Of a DNA stretch of 23,879 nt, positions 22,250-23,879 are shown one piece after another. Origin of the DNA: Bacteroidales bacterium UBA755. Its GTDB lineage: Bacteria; Bacteroidota; Bacteroidia; Bacteroidales; UBA932. Position 1 is the stretch's first letter, and each line of letters starts with the position of its first letter. A model generated the notes under the pieces. That model saw nothing but the letters and a program-made list of their open reading frames with translations, had not been told where the DNA came from and did not search any database. The DNA lies in assembly GCA_002297815.1 (NCBI GenBank), contig DBKH01000067.1:1-23879 (forward strand), given 5' to 3'. The position numbers and the translations under genes were made by a program.

Positions 22250-23723
22250 TCCCGACGTCCTCAATTGCCTGGCGAACCTGAGCAACGACGAGGTCTTCAC
22301 CCCTCCGGAACTGGCGAACCGCATCCTCGACCTTCTTCCGCAGGAACTCTTCCGGAGCCCGGACACAAAGTTTCTGGACCCGTTCAGCAAGAGCGGAGTC
22401 TTTCTACGCGAGATAGTCAAGCGGCTCGACAAAGGGTTGGAAACGAATATCCCCGATCGCCAGAGCCGGATCGATCATATTCTTCACAACCAGGTCTTTG
22501 GCATCGCCGTCACCGAGCTGACATCCTATCTTTCCCGCCGCTCGCTCTACTGCTCTAGATTCGCCAACGGGGACTACAGTGTCTCCCGGTTCGACACGGA
22601 AGGCGGGAATATTCTGTACTCCAACCGTTCTCACACATGGGCGAACGGCAGATGCAAGTACTGCGGTGCATCCCAGGCTGTCTATGACCGCGACTCAGAG
22701 TCTGAGCAGTACGCCTACATGTTCATCCACACAGACAACCCCAATCAATTCTTTGGAAATATGAAGTTTGACGTAATCGTTGGGAACCCACCCTATCAAC
22801 TGAGCGATGGTGGAGCGCAGGCCAGCGCTAAACCAATATATCATTTATTCGTAGAGCAAGCATTGCGTCTCAAGCCGAGGTATCTTTCAATGATTATTCC
22901 AGCGAGATGGTATTCAGGTGGTAAGGGTTTAGATTCGTTCAGGGACAATATGCTAAACGACAGGCATATAAGTTATCTTGTTGATTATTTTGACTCTACA
23001 GAGTGTTTCCCTGGCATAGATCTGTCAGGTGGAGTTTGCTTCTTTTTATGGAATCGTGATTACTTTGGACCTTGTCATATTCGCTCAATAATTAACGGAA
23101 AAGAAACAGTATCAACAAGATTCTTGCTTGAGAACGGTGATGATTCATTTGTGCGTTTTAATGCAGCTGTTGATATCTGGCATAAAGTAAAGAAGTTAAA
23201 TGAGAGGTCATTTGCTATGATTGTAAGTTCGCGTAAACCTTTTGGAATCTCTACAAATGAAAAGATTTCTTCAACGAAACAGCCAAGCTGTGTGAAGATC
23301 TATGCCTATCCCAGCAGCGGGTATGTCCTTGAAAATCGTGTGACTGTGAACAGCAATGCAATAAAGGAACATAAAGTCTATATTTCGTATGCGTATGGAG
23401 AAAGAGGCAACTTTCCTTATCTTGTAATTGGCAAACCATTCTATGGAGAACCAAATTCTTGTTGTTCCGAGACCTATTTGATGATAGGACCTTTTCCATC
23501 AGAGGCGATATGTAGAAATGTAATGGAATATATGAGGACTAAATTCTTCCGCTTTTTAGTGTTGTTACGCAAAAATACACAACATGCTACTAATAAAGTA
23601 TATAGATACGTCCCCATCCAAGACTTCTCGCACCCGTGGACTGATGAGATGCTGTACAAGAAGTACGGACTCGACAAAGATGAGATCGCGTTCATCGAAT
23701 CCATGATCCGACCGATGGAATAG
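22230..23723 (+). CDS. Adenine-specific DNA methyltransferase, Eco57I-like
   Basis: 497 residues. Motif X region DEVFTPPELANRILDLL (20-36), a degenerate motif I FLDPFSKSGVFLREI (48-62), and the catalytic motif IV IVGNPPYQL (183-191), which places it among N6-adenine methylases. LSMIIPARWYSGGKGLDSFR (219-238) is typical of Eco57I-type enzymes. A CKYCGAS pair (142-148) hints at metal binding. The C-terminal half should be the target recognition domain. Base composition shifts from GC-rich to AT-rich near 22760 and back near 23600, so the middle and TRD part look imported. It starts inside the previous gene. Confidence 0.85.
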   Translation: MATNNYNPDVLNCLANLSNDEVFTPPELANRILDLLPQELFRSPDTKFLDPFSKSGVFLREIVKRLDKGLETNIPDRQSRIDHILHNQVFGIAVTELTSYLSRRSLYCSRFANGDYSVSRFDTEGGNILYSNRSHTWANGRCKYCGASQAVYDRDSESEQYAYMFIHTDNPNQFFGNMKFDVIVGNPPYQLSDGGAQASAKPIYHLFVEQALRLKPRYLSMIIPARWYSGGKGLDSFRDNMLNDRHISYLVDYFDSTECFPGIDLSGGVCFFLWNRDYFGPCHIRSIINGKETVSTRFLLENGDDSFVRFNAAVDIWHKVKKLNERSFAMIVSSRKPFGISTNEKISSTKQPSCVKIYAYPSSGYVLENRVTVNSNAIKEHKVYISYAYGERGNFPYLVIGKPFYGEPNSCCSETYLMIGPFPSEAICRNVMEYMRTKFFRFLVLLRKNTQHATNKVYRYVPIQDFSHPWTDEMLYKKYGLDKDEIAFIESMIRPME

Positions 23724-23769
23724 CCTCTATGTTTGATTCACGAACATATTCACGAATATAATTGCAAAG

Positions 23770-23879
23770 ATGGCGGCAAAAGATCTACTCCGTGGCAGGG
23801 TCGCAGCGACCCCTACCATCTATGCCTATGAGCATGTTGACTATCCGGCCCACAAGGGGTGGCTCAAGGTGGGCTACAC
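23770..23879 (+). CDS. Start of a GIY-YIG-like restriction-type protein, cut by window end
   Basis: 36 codons are visible: MAAKDLLRGRVAATPTIYAY followed by EHVDYPAHKGWLKVGYT. The pattern IYAY...HKGWLKVGYT resembles the GIY-YIG/T5orf172-like domain found at the N-terminus of helicase-type restriction proteins in Bacteroidales, where a DEAD/DEAH helicase follows. Only the first domain is in view, so the helicase part is an expectation. Encoded 46 nt after the methyltransferase stop, same strand, presumably the effector of this cluster. Confidence 0.5.
   Translation, partial: MAAKDLLRGRVAATPTIYAYEHVDYPAHKGWLKVGY

Overview
The window is most consistent with a Bacteroidota chromosome, probably an uncultured gut-type Bacteroidales. 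The -7 promoter element of that phylum (TAnnTTTG) recurs upstream of genes, most genes lack a strong Shine-Dalgarno, and the Cas9 (about 1,390 residues, 47-nt repeat), the S41 lipoprotein, the GH123-type hydrolase and the class I fumarase all look Bacteroidales-like. I cannot fix a genus from sequence alone.

Layout. 1-2487: pncB and murI on the minus strand, with murI carrying a C-terminal insert built from small dispersed palindromes. 2480-5345: an S41 protease lipoprotein and an AAA-type ATPase on the plus strand. 5419-7442: a minus-strand accessory stretch with a DUF5053-like gene and a tiny upstream ORF, a hypothetical protein with its own terminator, and a hicAB toxin-antitoxin operon with a palindromic operator. 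7465-9855: a candidate tracrRNA (minus), then a decayed phage- or mobile-element-like run of small plus-strand genes with good Shine-Dalgarno sequences. One of these genes contains a degenerate CRISPR repeat, and a serine-recombinase pseudogene runs directly into the first repeat of a 12-repeat type II-C array. 9910-15372: shared terminator, then cas2, cas1 and cas9 (minus operon, order cas9-cas1-cas2). 15373-16150: about 770 nt without a convincing gene but with promoters in both directions and a long imperfect inverted repeat. 16179-20741: prfB with its programmed frameshift, class I fumarase and a secreted GH123-like hydrolase. 20742-21600: no convincing gene, but a probable structured RNA with terminator and further nested hairpins. 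21602-23879: a restriction-modification-type cluster of two overlapping methyltransferase-like genes and the start of a third gene, running off the window.

How the parts fit. The CRISPR locus has complete adaptation genes and twelve identical repeats, but Cas9 as read here starts after the place where the RuvC-I catalytic Asp should be. No start codon or GLDLG-like segment lies directly upstream. A repeat-like sequence 1.4 kb from the array, read on the minus strand, gives an anti-repeat followed by a hairpin in non-coding DNA and is the best tracrRNA candidate. The points most worth a second look are the broken or rearranged cas9 5' end, the two out-of-array repeats, the structured RNA at 20839-21154, and the base-composition mosaic inside the methyltransferase gene.
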